Positions 39,477 through 48,785 are shown, counted from the first letter of the stretch. The stretch: 64,000 nucleotides of DNA from CAIWHR01 sp963713275 (GCA_963713275.1 CAVQLG010000002.1:16392-80391), one strand, 5' to 3'. Program-made: numbers and translations. The notes: generated from the letters alone by a model not told the origin.

Positions 39477-41513
39477 ATGACCCTGGGAACCCTGTCGCTG
39501 GTCGCGGGCGTCTGCGGGCTGCTCGCCGCGTGGATGGTCTACCGCTGGATCGTGCGCCAGTCGGCGGGCGATGCGAGCATGATCGCCATCGCCGACGAAA
39601 TCCACGTCGGCGCGATGTCCTACCTGCGCGCGCAGTACCTCAAGATCGCCATCTTCGCGCTGGTCGTCGCGACCCTGCTTTCGGTGCAGTACGGCTTCCC
39701 GACCAGCGGCGCCTTCGTTCTCGGCGCGCTCTCCTCGGCGCTGGCGGGCTTCATCGGGATGCAGGCGGCGACCAAGGCCAACGTGCGCACCACCGCGGCC
39801 GCGCGCGATCAGGGCGCAGGCGCGGCGCTGCTCATCGGTTTCGACGGTGGTGCGGTCATGGGGCTTGCGGTGGCGAGCTTCGGGCTGCTGGGGCTGGGTG
39901 TGCTCTATCTCGGGCTCTCGGCCAAGCTCGCCGTCGATCCGGACTCGCTGTCGGTGCTGTTCGGGTTCTCGATGGGTGCCTCGTCCATCGCCTTGTTCGC
40001 CCGCGTCGGCGGGGGGATCTTCACCAAAGCCGCCGACGTCGGGTCCGACCTCGTCGGCAAGATCGAAGCCGGCATTCCGGAAGACGATCCGCGCAACCCC
40101 GGTGTGATCGCCGACAACGTCGGCGACAACGTGGGCGACATCGCCGGCATGGGCGCCGACATCTACGAGTCCTACGTCGGCTCGATGGTCGCCTCCATGA
40201 CGCTGGCGGCGACGTTGGCCGCGGCCGAACTCACCCAGTACTTCGGTGCCGATGTTTCCCGTTCGATGCTGCTCGCGCTGCCGCTGGGGCTCGCGGTCAT
40301 CGGGCTCGTCTCGTCGCTGGTCGGCGTGTACGGGATGACCGTCTTTCGCAGGTTTGGCGCCGAGCGCGCGCTCACGCTGTCCGAGGTCGCCGCCGCCGTG
40401 CTGTTCCTGCTGCTGACGCTGCTGTCGCTCCTTTACTTCGGCTACGGCTGGCCGCTCTTCTACGCGATCCTCGCCGGCAACCTCGCCGGGGTCGCGATCG
40501 GCCGCGCTGCGTGGTACTACACGTCGTCCAAGCCGGTCAACCGGGTCGTGCTGGCGTCGAAGACGGGGCCCGCGACCAACATCATCACGGGTCTTGCGGT
40601 CGGTCTCGAGAGTTGCGCGCTGCCGATGCTCATCATCGTGGTCGCGATCTTCGTCGCGTACAACACCGCCGGCCAGTACGGCATCGCGATCGCGGCGGTC
40701 GGCATGCTGGCGACTGCTGGCGTGACGATGACGATCGACGCGTCCGGGCCGATCTCCGACAACGCCGGCGGCATCGCGGAGATGTCGCACCAGCCGCCCG
40801 AGGTCCGCGCGATCACCGACCATCTCGATGCGATCGGCAACACCACCGCCGCGACCGGCAAGGGGTTCGCGATCGGCTCGGCGGCGTTGACGGCACTGGC
40901 GTTGTTCGTTGCCTACAAGCAGGCGGTCGAGCTGGCCGTGGGCAAGCCGATGGCGATGGACATCACCGATCCCGAAGTGATCATCGGCGTGCTGCTGGGC
41001 GGCATCGTCGTGCTGCTCGCCGCCGCGATGACGATGAGCTCGGTCGGCCGGGCGGCGATGGAGATGGTGACCGAGATCCGTCGCCAGTTCCGTGAGATCC
41101 CGGGTTTGCTGCAGGGCACCGCCAAGCCCGACACCGCCCGCTGCGTAACGATCTCGACCGACGCGGCGCTGCGCGAAATGATCCCGCCGGGGCTGCTCGC
41201 GGTCGTCTCGCCGGTGCTGGTCGGCTTCTTCTTCGGCCCCATCGCGCTGGGCGGCATGCTGCTCGGGTCGCTGCTCACCGGCGTCATGCTGGCGCTGTTG
41301 ATGGCCAACGCCGGTGGAGTCTGGGACAACGCCAAGAAGGCGATCGAGCGCGGCGACCTCAAGGGCGAGCGCAAGGGCGGCGATGCTCATGCCGCGGCGG
41401 TCGTCGGCGACACCGTCGGCGACCCGTTCAAGGACACGAGCGGACCGGCGATGAACATCCTGGTCAAGCTGCTGTCGATCGTGTCGCTGATCCTGGTGCC
41501 GTTCATCACCTGA
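39477..41513 (+). CDS. hppA: Membrane-bound pyrophosphatase (ion pump), K+-dependent type by sequence
   Basis: Couples PPi hydrolysis to H+ or Na+ export. 678 residues, about 16 helices. Substrate-site motifs are intact: DVGSDLVGKIEAGIPEDDPR, NPGVIADNVGDNVGD and, near the C-terminus, GDTVGDPFKDTSGPAMNIL. At the cation-specificity position the sequence is GNTTAATGKG with Ala458, where K+-independent proton pumps have Lys; K+-dependent enzymes have Ala. This suggests a K+-requiring pump, possibly Na+-translocating. GGAG stands before ATG 39477. PPi made by PPDK and CoA ligases in this window could feed it. Confidence 0.94.
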   Translation: MTLGTLSLVAGVCGLLAAWMVYRWIVRQSAGDASMIAIADEIHVGAMSYLRAQYLKIAIFALVVATLLSVQYGFPTSGAFVLGALSSALAGFIGMQAATKANVRTTAAARDQGAGAALLIGFDGGAVMGLAVASFGLLGLGVLYLGLSAKLAVDPDSLSVLFGFSMGASSIALFARVGGGIFTKAADVGSDLVGKIEAGIPEDDPRNPGVIADNVGDNVGDIAGMGADIYESYVGSMVASMTLAATLAAAELTQYFGADVSRSMLLALPLGLAVIGLVSSLVGVYGMTVFRRFGAERALTLSEVAAAVLFLLLTLLSLLYFGYGWPLFYAILAGNLAGVAIGRAAWYYTSSKPVNRVVLASKTGPATNIITGLAVGLESCALPMLIIVVAIFVAYNTAGQYGIAIAAVGMLATAGVTMTIDASGPISDNAGGIAEMSHQPPEVRAITDHLDAIGNTTAATGKGFAIGSAALTALALFVAYKQAVELAVGKPMAMDITDPEVIIGVLLGGIVVLLAAAMTMSSVGRAAMEMVTEIRRQFREIPGLLQGTAKPDTARCVTISTDAALREMIPPGLLAVVSPVLVGFFFGPIALGGMLLGSLLTGVMLALLMANAGGVWDNAKKAIERGDLKGERKGGDAHAAAVVGDTVGDPFKDTSGPAMNILVKLLSIVSLILVPFIT

Positions 41514-41647
41514 CTCGTCGTCCCGGCCCCCCCGCCTCGACCCCGGGCGAAACGCGCGCCGTCGTCGTGGCCGGGCCTGCCGGCGAGGGTGGCAGGCTCG
41601 GCTCCGGCCGGTTGACCGGCTCCGATGAACCGCCAATACTTGCCGGC

Positions 41648-43177
41648 GTGCGCTGGGCGTTCTTGTCTGCCGGGGGTGCGCTGGCGTTTGCCGGTGCGAT
41701 CTGGATCGCGTACGCCGATCTCGGCGCGCGGCGCGCGGCGTTCGAGACCGACGCACGCATCGTCCATCGGCTGCTGAGCCAGCGCGTTGTCCAGCACGAC
41801 GCCATCCTCGACACCCTCGCGATCCTGCAGCCCGGAGGCGGCGCGGAGACGGCGCCGGAGCAGCGCCTGCCCGCCGTCTATCCGCAGCTGCTGCGCGTGT
41901 TCCGCCTCGATGCGGCGACTCCCTGGCCCGCGGCCGAAGCTGCGGCGTTGCGGGCAGGGGAGTCCGCCTCGCGCGCGACCGGTCGCGCAGCGCTGGCGAG
42001 CGTCGCGTTCGCCGACGGCCACTATACGGTGGTGCGCGCGGCGGAGCCGGCAGGCTTTGCCTTGCGCATCGACCTCACCGCACTGGTCCCGGCCGCCGAG
42101 TGGCCGCTCGCACCCCACGCGCCAGCGCGCGTCCGGCTCGAATACGAGGGCCAGTCGCGCGTCCTTCACCCCGGCGCGCCGGCGACCGAACGGGGCTGGC
42201 GCTTCGCTTTTCGCAAACGGCTCGCCGCCGACAGCCAGCCATTCGACGTCGTCGCCGAGCTCGACGTCGGCTGGCACGCGCTGCCTTGGCTCGGAATGCT
42301 CGCCTGGATGGCGGGGGTTGCGGCCGTGACATTCGTCGGGCAGACGCTCGTGCGCCAGCGCGCCGAGCGCCAGCGCGTGCAGGAGCTGTTGCGTCTGGGT
42401 CAGATCGGCCGGCTGAACGCCCTGGGGGAACTCGCGGCCGGCATGGCGCACGAAATGAACCAGCCGCTGACCGCGGTGCTCGCGAACGCCAACGCGGCCG
42501 AGCGGCTGCTGGCCGAAGAGCCGCCCGAGCTGGCTGCCGCCCGCGAAGCCGTCGGCCAGGCGGCGCGCCAGGCCCGGCGCGCCGGCGACGTCGTCGGGCG
42601 CCTGCGGCGGGCGGTCGAACGTCCTGAAGTGGGCGCACACTTGCAGCCGGTGCGGCTCGATGAGACGGTGCGCCGGGTGCTCGATCTGTTGGCACCCGAT
42701 TGCCGTCGCCTCGCGGTCGCGCCCGTGGTGGTGGCGCCTCCGGCCGGGCTGATGGTGCGGGCGGACCCGGTCGCGCTCGAGCAGATCGTCCACAACCTGC
42801 TCACCAACGCGCTGCAGGCGCTGGAACAGGTGCCGGCGGCGGACCGCCGCCTGTCGCTCACCCTCGTCGGGGACGACGACCGCGGCGTGCTCGCCGTGCA
42901 GGACAGCGGTCCCGGCATCGCGGCCGAGGCGCTGCCGCACATCTTCGAGCCGTTCTACAGCACGCGTCCGGGCGGCCTGGGGCTGGGCTTGAGCCTGTGC
43001 GAAACGCTGGCCGCGGGCATGATGGGGACCCTCTCCTGCGCGCACGCGATGCCGCGCGGCGCGCTGTTCAGGCTGGCATTGCCGCTCGCCGGTTCGGCGA
43101 CCGCGACACGACGGTCCGCGGCGGCTGCGCTGCCAGGCGGGGACGTCGAGGCGGGCGGCGCCCGTGTGCAGCGATGA
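41648..43177 (+). CDS. Sensor histidine kinase
   Basis: About 509 residues from GTG 41648; a GTG at 41567 would add 27 unsupported residues. A membrane helix close to the N-terminus (FLSAGGALAFAGAIWIAY), a periplasmic sensor region of about 190 residues without a recognised domain, a second helix (LPWLGMLAWMAGVAAVTFVG), then a HisKA domain with AAGMAHEMNQPLTAVLANAN (phosphorylated His268) and an HATPase_c domain (NLLTNALQAL, DSGPGIA, GGLGLGLSL). Domain layout recalls FixL/DctB-type kinases. The stop overlaps the response-regulator start (ATGA). Confidence 0.88.
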   Translation: MRWAFLSAGGALAFAGAIWIAYADLGARRAAFETDARIVHRLLSQRVVQHDAILDTLAILQPGGGAETAPEQRLPAVYPQLLRVFRLDAATPWPAAEAAALRAGESASRATGRAALASVAFADGHYTVVRAAEPAGFALRIDLTALVPAAEWPLAPHAPARVRLEYEGQSRVLHPGAPATERGWRFAFRKRLAADSQPFDVVAELDVGWHALPWLGMLAWMAGVAAVTFVGQTLVRQRAERQRVQELLRLGQIGRLNALGELAAGMAHEMNQPLTAVLANANAAERLLAEEPPELAAAREAVGQAARQARRAGDVVGRLRRAVERPEVGAHLQPVRLDETVRRVLDLLAPDCRRLAVAPVVVAPPAGLMVRADPVALEQIVHNLLTNALQALEQVPAADRRLSLTLVGDDDRGVLAVQDSGPGIAAEALPHIFEPFYSTRPGGLGLGLSLCETLAAGMMGTLSCAHAMPRGALFRLALPLAGSATATRRSAAAALPGGDVEAGGARVQR

Positions 43178-43812
43178 GCGCGCCCACCTCACCGCTCGTG
43201 CACCTGATCGACGACGACGCCGGCGTGCGCGACGGGCTGGCGCGGTTGATCGGCACCGTGGGCCTGCGGGTGCAGACGTGGGCGGACCCGCAGCAGTTCA
43301 TCGTCGACTTCGACCGCGAAGGCGTCGGCGCGATCGTGCTGGACATCCGGATGCCGGGCATGAGCGGTCTCACCGTGCTCGACACGCTGATCGCGGGCGG
43401 CGTCGACCAGCCGGTGATCATGCTCACCGGCCACGGGACGGTCGACCTGTGCCGGCGCGCGTTCAAGTCGGGCGCGGCCGAGTTCCTGGAAAAGCCCGTC
43501 GACGACGAGCTGCTGCTGGAGGCGCTGCAGAAGGCCGTGCGCGCGCACGTGCGCTCGCGCGAGCGCCATCGCGCGGACCGAAAGGCGCGCGCGCGTTACG
43601 CGCTCTTGTCCGAGCGCGAGCGCGAGGTGCTGTCGCTGATCGTCGCCGGCCTCACCAACAAGGAGATCGGGCGCGCGCTCGGCCTGTCTCCGCGCACGGT
43701 CGAGACGCATCGCGCGAACCTCTTCGCGAAGCTCGGGGCCGAGTCGCTGGCGCAGGTGATCCGCCAGTACGCCGACCTGGTCGAGGAAACCGGGAACGCG
43801 ACCCCTCCGTAG
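43174..43812 (+). CDS. Response regulator, FixJ/NarL type
   Basis: 212 residues. Receiver domain with the acidic pair DDD at 13-15, phospho-acceptor Asp57 in VLDIRMPGMSG, Thr in MLTGHG, and Lys in FLEKPVDD. A LuxR-type HTH follows: LSEREREVLSLIVAGLTNKE, IGRALGLSPRTVETHRANLF. Translationally coupled to the kinase. It probably activates nearby genes; targets unknown. The heme-binding-like gene starts about 100 bases downstream. Confidence 0.92.
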   Translation: MSAPTSPLVHLIDDDAGVRDGLARLIGTVGLRVQTWADPQQFIVDFDREGVGAIVLDIRMPGMSGLTVLDTLIAGGVDQPVIMLTGHGTVDLCRRAFKSGAAEFLEKPVDDELLLEALQKAVRAHVRSRERHRADRKARARYALLSEREREVLSLIVAGLTNKEIGRALGLSPRTVETHRANLFAKLGAESLAQVIRQYADLVEETGNATPP

Positions 43813-43916
43813 AACTACGGACGCGCGCGCGTAACCGCCCCGATGGCCGGCGGGGCGGCGCTCTCCTACAGTGGCGGCACGGTCGGACTGCGGCCGCTTT
43901 GACCAGGAGAATCCCG

Positions 43917-44412
43917 ATGCACACGATGACCCGCGCCAGCCTCCTCGCCCTCTGCTTCGCCGCGCCCCTCGCGCAGGCCCAGGCGGTGCGCACCGAAAGG
44001 AACATGTCCCTGGAGCTCGCCAATCAGATCGCCGCCGCCAGCGTCGCCGCCTGTCAGGCGAACGGTTACGCGGTGACCGTCACCGTCGTCGACCGCGCCG
44101 GCAGCGTGCGCGCGCTGCAGCGCGCCGACAACGCCGGGCCCGCACACGCTGTCGCAGCGGTCAGGCAAAAGGCGTTTACCTCGGCGTCGGCGAAGAACAC
44201 CACGCTCGCGATGATGGAAGTCATGCAGAAGAATCCGGCTGCTGCCACTCTGGGCGTACATGCCCGGATTCCTGTTGCTCGGCGGCGGCGTGCCGGTCAA
44301 GGTCGGCAACGAGGTGATCGGCGCCGTCGGCATCGGCGGCGCACCGGCCGGAAACCTGGACGAGCAGTGCGCGATGGCGGCGCTCGAGAAGGTCAAGGAC
44401 CTGCTCAAGTGA
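43917..44412 (+). CDS. GlcG/HbpS-family (DUF336) heme-binding-like protein (one frameshift)
   Basis: About 165 residues when joined. Signal peptide (MHTMTRASLLALCFAAPLAQAQA), then MSLELANQIAAASVAACQAN, VTVTVVDRAGSVRALQRADN and AFTSASAKNTTLAMMEVM. Near 44250 the frame moves by one (equivalent to an inserted base) into YMPGFLLLGGGVPVKVGNEV and IGAVGIGGAPAGNLDEQCA, the conserved GlcG C-terminal half. Secreted members bind heme and can act as redox sensors with two-component systems, and a histidine kinase/regulator pair lies just upstream. GGAGA precedes ATG 43917. Confidence 0.82.
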
Positions 44413-45098
44413 TCGTCGCCGCCCTCGCTCTACTGCTGGCGGCGCTCGCCTTGCCGCTGCCGGCCGTAGCGCAGGTGGCGCCGACGGCGGCCGAAAGAGC
44501 CGCGTACACCGGCCTGCACGCCGCCGCCTGGGGCGGCGACGTGGCAACCATCGAACGCCTCGCAGCGGCGGGAGGGGCGCCGCTGGAAGCCCGCGACGGC
44601 TTCGGTCGCACGCCGCTGCACGTGGCGACGTTCGCCCGCCAGCGGGGCGCGGTGAAGGCGCTGCTCAAGGCCGGCGCCAATACCGCCGCGCTCGAGCACG
44701 GCCGCTACGACGCGGTGACGATCGCCGCCGTCGCCGACGACGAGGAGACGCTCTCGATCCTGCTCGCCCACGGCGCCAGCGCGAAGCTCGTGACCAGCCG
44801 CTACGACGGCACGGCGTTGATCGCCGCCGCACACCTTGGCCACGACGGCGTGGTGCGCCAGCTGATCGCGGCCGGCGCGCCGCTCGATCACGTCAACAAT
44901 CTCCACTGGACGGCGCTGATCGAGGCGATCGTCCTCGGCGACGGTGGCGTCCGCCATCAGGCGACGGTCGAGGCGCTGCTGCGCGCCGGCGCGAACACGC
45001 AGCTGACGGACCGCTCCGGGTACACGCCGCTCGCCCTCGCGCGCGCGCGCGGTTACGACGCCATGGTGCGCGCGCTCACCGCCGCCGGCGCGCGCTGA
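44409..45098 (+). CDS. Secreted ankyrin-repeat protein
   Basis: 229 residues from GTG 44409, overlapping the stop of the previous gene. N-terminal signal peptide (VIVAALALLLAALALPLPAV), then about five ankyrin repeats: GLHAAAWGGDVATIERLAAA, GRTPLHVATFARQRGAVKAL, TALIAAAHLGHDGVVRQLIA, WTALIEAIVLGDG, GYTPLALARARGYDAMVRAL. Probably periplasmic. Such small ankyrin proteins are often next to catalases or peroxidases; here the neighbour is a heme-binding-like protein (association is an inference). Confidence 0.87.
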   Translation: MIVAALALLLAALALPLPAVAQVAPTAAERAAYTGLHAAAWGGDVATIERLAAAGGAPLEARDGFGRTPLHVATFARQRGAVKALLKAGANTAALEHGRYDAVTIAAVADDEETLSILLAHGASAKLVTSRYDGTALIAAAHLGHDGVVRQLIAAGAPLDHVNNLHWTALIEAIVLGDGGVRHQATVEALLRAGANTQLTDRSGYTPLALARARGYDAMVRALTAAGAR

Positions 45099-45276
45099 AG
45101 GCCGCGGCGGTCCCCGCGGTGCCCGGCCTTCCCCGGCGCGCAACGGGGGCGCGGCTTTCGCGGGCGGCGCCGAGGCTCGCGTGTCGACCTCGAGCGGCAC
45201 GCCGCGGAAATCCCGGCCGCCTCCGGCGACCGGTGGACAAACGCCAGGGAGCCGGTTGCCGGTGCGCCCAAGGCGT

Positions 45277-45282
45277 TAGAAT
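45277..45282 (+). promoter_or_regulatory. Probable -10 box of folE
   Basis: TAGAAT in GGCGTTAGAATGGGCC. It overlaps the in-frame ATG at 45281, and so supports the TTG at 45311 as the folE start. Confidence 0.45.
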
Positions 45283-45310
45283 GGGCCATGTCCGATGCAA
45301 AGGCACCCCG

Positions 45311-46043
45311 TTGACCAAGCCGCCCACCGCACCCGAGGGCACCGACATCGCCGCGACCGCGGCGGCGCCGGTGTCGCAGCGCATCCGCGCGCGCATTGAG
45401 CGGGCGGGGCGGCGCTTCCACGCCAACGACAACATCGCCGAGTTCATCGAGCCGGGCGAGCTCGGCCAGCTGCAGAAGGAGATCGAGGGCAAGCTCGCCG
45501 GCGTGCTGGAAAGCCTCGTCATCGACACCCGGAGCGATCACAACTCGCACGAGACCGCGAAACGCGTCGCGAAGATGTACGTGCACGAGATCTTCCGCGG
45601 CCGCTACGTCGCGGCGCCGCCGGTGACCGAGTTCCCCAATGTCGAGCGGCTGAACGAGCTGCTGATCGTCGGCCCGATCACCGTGCGCAGCGCCTGCTCG
45701 CATCACCTGTGCCCGATCATCGGCAAGCTGTGGATCGGCGTGCTGCCCAACGAGCACTCGAACCTCATCGGGCTCTCGAAGTACGTGCGCCTCGCCGACT
45801 GGGTGATGAGCCGCCCGCAGATCCAGGAAGAGGCGGTGACCCAGCTCGCCGACCTCCTGTCGGGCACCATGAAGCCGGACGGCCTCGCGATCGTCATGGA
45901 AGCCGATCACTTCTGCATGCACTGGCGCGGGGTCAAGGACGCGCGAGTCGAAGATGGTCAACAGCGTCATGCGGGGCTCGTTCCTCAAGGATGCGAACCT
46001 GCGCCGCGAGTTCCTCGCGCTCATCAACAGCCGGAACGCCTGA
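45311..46043 (+). CDS. folE: GTP cyclohydrolase I (one frameshift)
   Basis: GTP to 7,8-dihydroneopterin triphosphate, first step of folate/pterin synthesis. About 243 residues when joined. Zinc/catalytic residues: C129-S-H131-H132 in VRSACSHHLCPIIGKLWIG and C202 in ADHFCMHWRGVKD. At about 45950 the frame shifts by one, and ends SKMVNSVMRGSFLKDANLRR, EFLALINSRNA. TTG 45311 has AAAGG upstream and is favoured over ATG 45281, which overlaps a -10-like box. The N-terminus includes about 30 variable residues. Gene is 37 bases upstream of the BLUF gene. Confidence 0.88.
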
Positions 46044-46080
46044 CGCCCGCCGGGCGCCGTGCCCATCCCGAGGGTCATCC

Positions 46081-46509
46081 ATGCTCGTTCGCTTGCTCTA
46101 CGCCAGCCGTGCCGCGCAGGCGGTCACGCAGTCGACGATCGACTCGATCATGCAGCAGTCGCGCACGCACAACCCCGCGCAGGGAATCACCGGCGTGCTC
46201 TGCTACGGGGGCGAGGTCTACATGCAGGCGCTCGAAGGCGGGCGCGGCCCGGTCAACGCGCTGTACAACCGGATCGTGCTCGACGCGCGGCACCAGCAGG
46301 TGATGTTGCTGCACTACGAGGAGGTCTCCGAGCGGCGGTTCGCCGGCTGGACGATGGGGCAGGTCAACCTCGCCAATGTCAACCCCTCGGTGCTGCTGAA
46401 GTACCTCGAGAAGGCCGAGCTCGACCCTTTCGCGGTACCGGGTCGCGCGTCGCTCGCGTTGCTCGAGGAGCTGATCGCGACCGCCCAGATCGTCTGCCGC
46501 ACCGCCTGA
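46081..46509 (+). CDS. BLUF-domain blue-light sensor
   Basis: 142 residues, essentially one BLUF domain (about 1-95) and a short helical cap. Flavin-site residues Tyr7, Asn31 and Gln49 have exactly the 24- and 18-residue spacings of AppA Tyr21/Asn45/Gln63; HNPAQGITGVLCYGGEVYMQ and ALEGG are diagnostic, and the semi-conserved FAGWTMGQV loop holds the Trp/Met pair. No output domain, so it must act through a partner protein (as PixD or BlrB do). It follows folE closely and may be co-transcribed. Confidence 0.93.
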   Translation: MLVRLLYASRAAQAVTQSTIDSIMQQSRTHNPAQGITGVLCYGGEVYMQALEGGRGPVNALYNRIVLDARHQQVMLLHYEEVSERRFAGWTMGQVNLANVNPSVLLKYLEKAELDPFAVPGRASLALLEELIATAQIVCRTA

Positions 46510-46708
46510 GCGGGGCGGCTGCAGGGCGGTCCCGAGTGCGAGGGCCGGCGTGCGCAACGCGCGGGCGGTTCGTCCGTCGCGGCGGTCTGCCTTGCGCTGG
46601 GCGAGACCGCCGCCGCTACCACGGGTGCGCGCTGCGGTAAACTCTGCCGCAGCCGCCGCAATGCCGCGATCCGTGCTTAGATCCGCCGGCGAGGAGGGTT
46701 CGTTCGCG

Positions 46709-47668
46709 ATGACAGTGCCTCTTTCCGATCCTGCCGCCGACGCGCGGATCACCTGGGCGGGGGGTGGCGACACGGTCCGCATGCCCTGGTCGGCCGAGGG
46801 CGCGACATCCGATACCGTCGTGCGCCCGGCGCTCGCGGTGCTGTACCGCATGGCGGTCGGTCCTGCCGCCGATCATTACGTGCCACGGTTCCTGCGCCGC
46901 GAAGGCAATCCGAAGACGGCGCCGGGGTGGGTGTGGCCGGCGTTCTTCTTCCCGGCGGGCTGGGCGTTCTATCGCAAGCTCTGGCTCGCCGGGGCCGGGT
47001 TTACCGTGCTGCACGTCCTCGGACTGGTCGCCTTCCTGCTCGCCGAGCCCGCCATCGGCGGGCCCGCGCTCAACTGGTGGCTTGCGCTCGCGGCGCTGGT
47101 GTTGGGGATTCCCGGGGTGGTCGCGGCGACCGTGGCGGTGCCGTTCCTGCACGGCGCGGTCCGGCGCAGCGTGAGCAAGGCCGAAGCGATGGGAGACAGC
47201 CCGGATCGCGTCGCGGCGCTGCTCGCCCGGCGTAATCCGACGTCGGTGCTCAATGCGTTGCTCCTTGGTTTTGCCGCCGTCGCCCTGTGGCTCGCCATCG
47301 CCTTGCCGTACCTCGAAGCGAGTTACGGTGACCGCGTCGTCCGGGCTCGCGTGGCGGCCAGCATCGCCGCAGTCGGGCCCATTCGGCAGGCCATCGACGA
47401 CAGCAGGCGACGGGCCGAGCCGCTGTCGGGACTCGATCAGGACGGGACCCTTGCCCCGACGGCGCCCGGCACGGGGTGGCTGGCCGAGGTCACCGTGGGC
47501 CCCGGCAACGGCAGGCTGCGACTGACTTTCGCCGATACGCTCGCTCCGTTGGCGGGTAAGTCGCTGCTGCTGGCGCCGGTCGTGGACGAACAACAGCAGC
47601 TCCTGTGGGTTTGTGTTCCGGTCGACATTCCGCGCCGGCTGCTGCCGCGCGAGTGCCGGGGCCGCTAG
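46709..47668 (+). CDS. DUF2628 membrane protein with a pilin-like C-terminal domain
   Basis: 319 residues. The first half is DUF2628-like: an Asp/Pro-rich lead, HYVPRFLRREGNPKTAPG, WVWPAFFFPAGWAFYRKLWL and three or four helices (about 90-115, 118-150, 175-200). After the last helix (LLGFAAVALWLAIALPYLEA) comes a type IV pilin-like globular region: an Ala-rich amphipathic helix, GRLRLTFADTLAPLAGKSLL and the end IPRRLLPRECR, where two Cys (V-C-V and E-C-R) could form the usual pilin disulfide loop. GAGGAGGG precedes ATG 46709. Function unknown; not an exported pilin since no prepilin cleavage site is seen. Confidence 0.75.
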   Translation: MTVPLSDPAADARITWAGGGDTVRMPWSAEGATSDTVVRPALAVLYRMAVGPAADHYVPRFLRREGNPKTAPGWVWPAFFFPAGWAFYRKLWLAGAGFTVLHVLGLVAFLLAEPAIGGPALNWWLALAALVLGIPGVVAATVAVPFLHGAVRRSVSKAEAMGDSPDRVAALLARRNPTSVLNALLLGFAAVALWLAIALPYLEASYGDRVVRARVAASIAAVGPIRQAIDDSRRRAEPLSGLDQDGTLAPTAPGTGWLAEVTVGPGNGRLRLTFADTLAPLAGKSLLLAPVVDEQQQLLWVCVPVDIPRRLLPRECRGR

Positions 47669-47915
47669 GCGTTAGCCGGATTCGGGACGATTCGGCTGCA
47701 TCGATGGGAGAACGGCCCATCGCTGGCCGCCGTTGTCGACTGATCGAAATGACGCTGCCGCAGGCTTGCGCGATGCTGCCGGCCGCGGCACCATGCGAAC
47801 CGCGGCCGTGGCCGGCGGGCGTGCGGCTCCCGCTGCGCAGCGCGGCGGCGGACAAGGTGTCGCGTTGCGAGTTGCCACCCGCCGGACACGCTCGGTCGAT
47901 AGCACCCGTTGGTCG

Positions 47916-48725
47916 ATGAACTCCTCCGCGCTGCCCGAACTGCTCGAATTCGCCTGCGGCATGGCAGAAGCCGCGGGTGCCGCGATACTGCCCCATTTCC
48001 GTGCCGCGATCGGGGTCGAGGACAAGGGCGGCGCGCGCGGCTACGATCCGGTCACCGTCGCCGACCGGGCCGCGGAGGACGTGATCCGGGCGCGCATTGC
48101 GGCACGGCATCCGGACCACGGAATCCGAGGCGAGGAGCGCGGCTGGGAACGGGGAACGTCGGCCTGGACCTGGGTGATCGACCCGATCGACGGCACGCGC
48201 GCCTTCATCATGGGGCAGTTGCACTGGGCGACGCTCATCGCGCTCAACGACGGCACCCGGCCGGTGCTGGGCGTGGTGCACCAGCCCTTCGTTGGCGAAA
48301 CGTTCGTCGCCGTGACCGCTCGCGCGGCCGAATGGCGTCGCGGGCCGGAGCGCCGGGCGCTGCGCACCCGCGCCTGCGCCGGCATCACCGAGGCGATCGT
48401 CGCCACGACCGATCCGCGGCATTTCCGCTCGCCACGGCAGCGCGCAGCCTATGCCGCGGCGACCGAGGGCGCGAGGCTCGTCCGCTACGGCGGCGACTGC
48501 TATTGCTATACCCTGCTCGCGATGGGCTTCACCGACGTCGTCATCGAGACGGGCCTGCAGGCTTACGACGTGCAGGCATTGATACCGCTGATCGAAGCGG
48601 CGGGTGGAGTGATCACGGACTGGTCGGGTGCGCCCTGCGACGAGGGCGGCGATGTGCTCGCCTGCGGCGACCCCGACCTGCACGCGGCACTGCTGTCGCG
48701 CATCGCCTTCGCGGGCCCGGGCTGA
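47916..48725 (+). CDS. Inositol monophosphatase family protein (histidinol-phosphatase-like)
   Basis: 269 residues. Metal-site motifs GEERG and WVIDPIDGTRAFIMG (D-P-I-D-G-T) and YDVQALIPLIEAAGG, in which the usual W-D is Y-D. The R-A-F-I-M-G after DPIDGT and the downstream WATLIALNDG resemble the HisN-type histidinol-phosphate phosphatase subfamily, so that role is more likely than inositol phosphate, but it is not proven. Second IMPase-family gene of the window, not close to the one at 2.7 kb. Confidence 0.82.
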   Translation: MNSSALPELLEFACGMAEAAGAAILPHFRAAIGVEDKGGARGYDPVTVADRAAEDVIRARIAARHPDHGIRGEERGWERGTSAWTWVIDPIDGTRAFIMGQLHWATLIALNDGTRPVLGVVHQPFVGETFVAVTARAAEWRRGPERRALRTRACAGITEAIVATTDPRHFRSPRQRAAYAAATEGARLVRYGGDCYCYTLLAMGFTDVVIETGLQAYDVQALIPLIEAAGGVITDWSGAPCDEGGDVLACGDPDLHAALLSRIAFAGPG

Positions 48726-48765
48726 CGCAGCCCCGGTCCGCCCCGTGCGCGCCGGGTGGCGCCTG

Positions 48766-48785
48766 CCCCCTCGGCCACGAGGGGG
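48766..48785 (+). terminator. Hairpin after the inositol-phosphatase-like gene
   Basis: CCCCCTC / GAGGGGG stem of 7 bp with loop GGCCAC, 40 bases past the stop. No T-run follows, so it is a weak terminator candidate. Confidence 0.4.
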
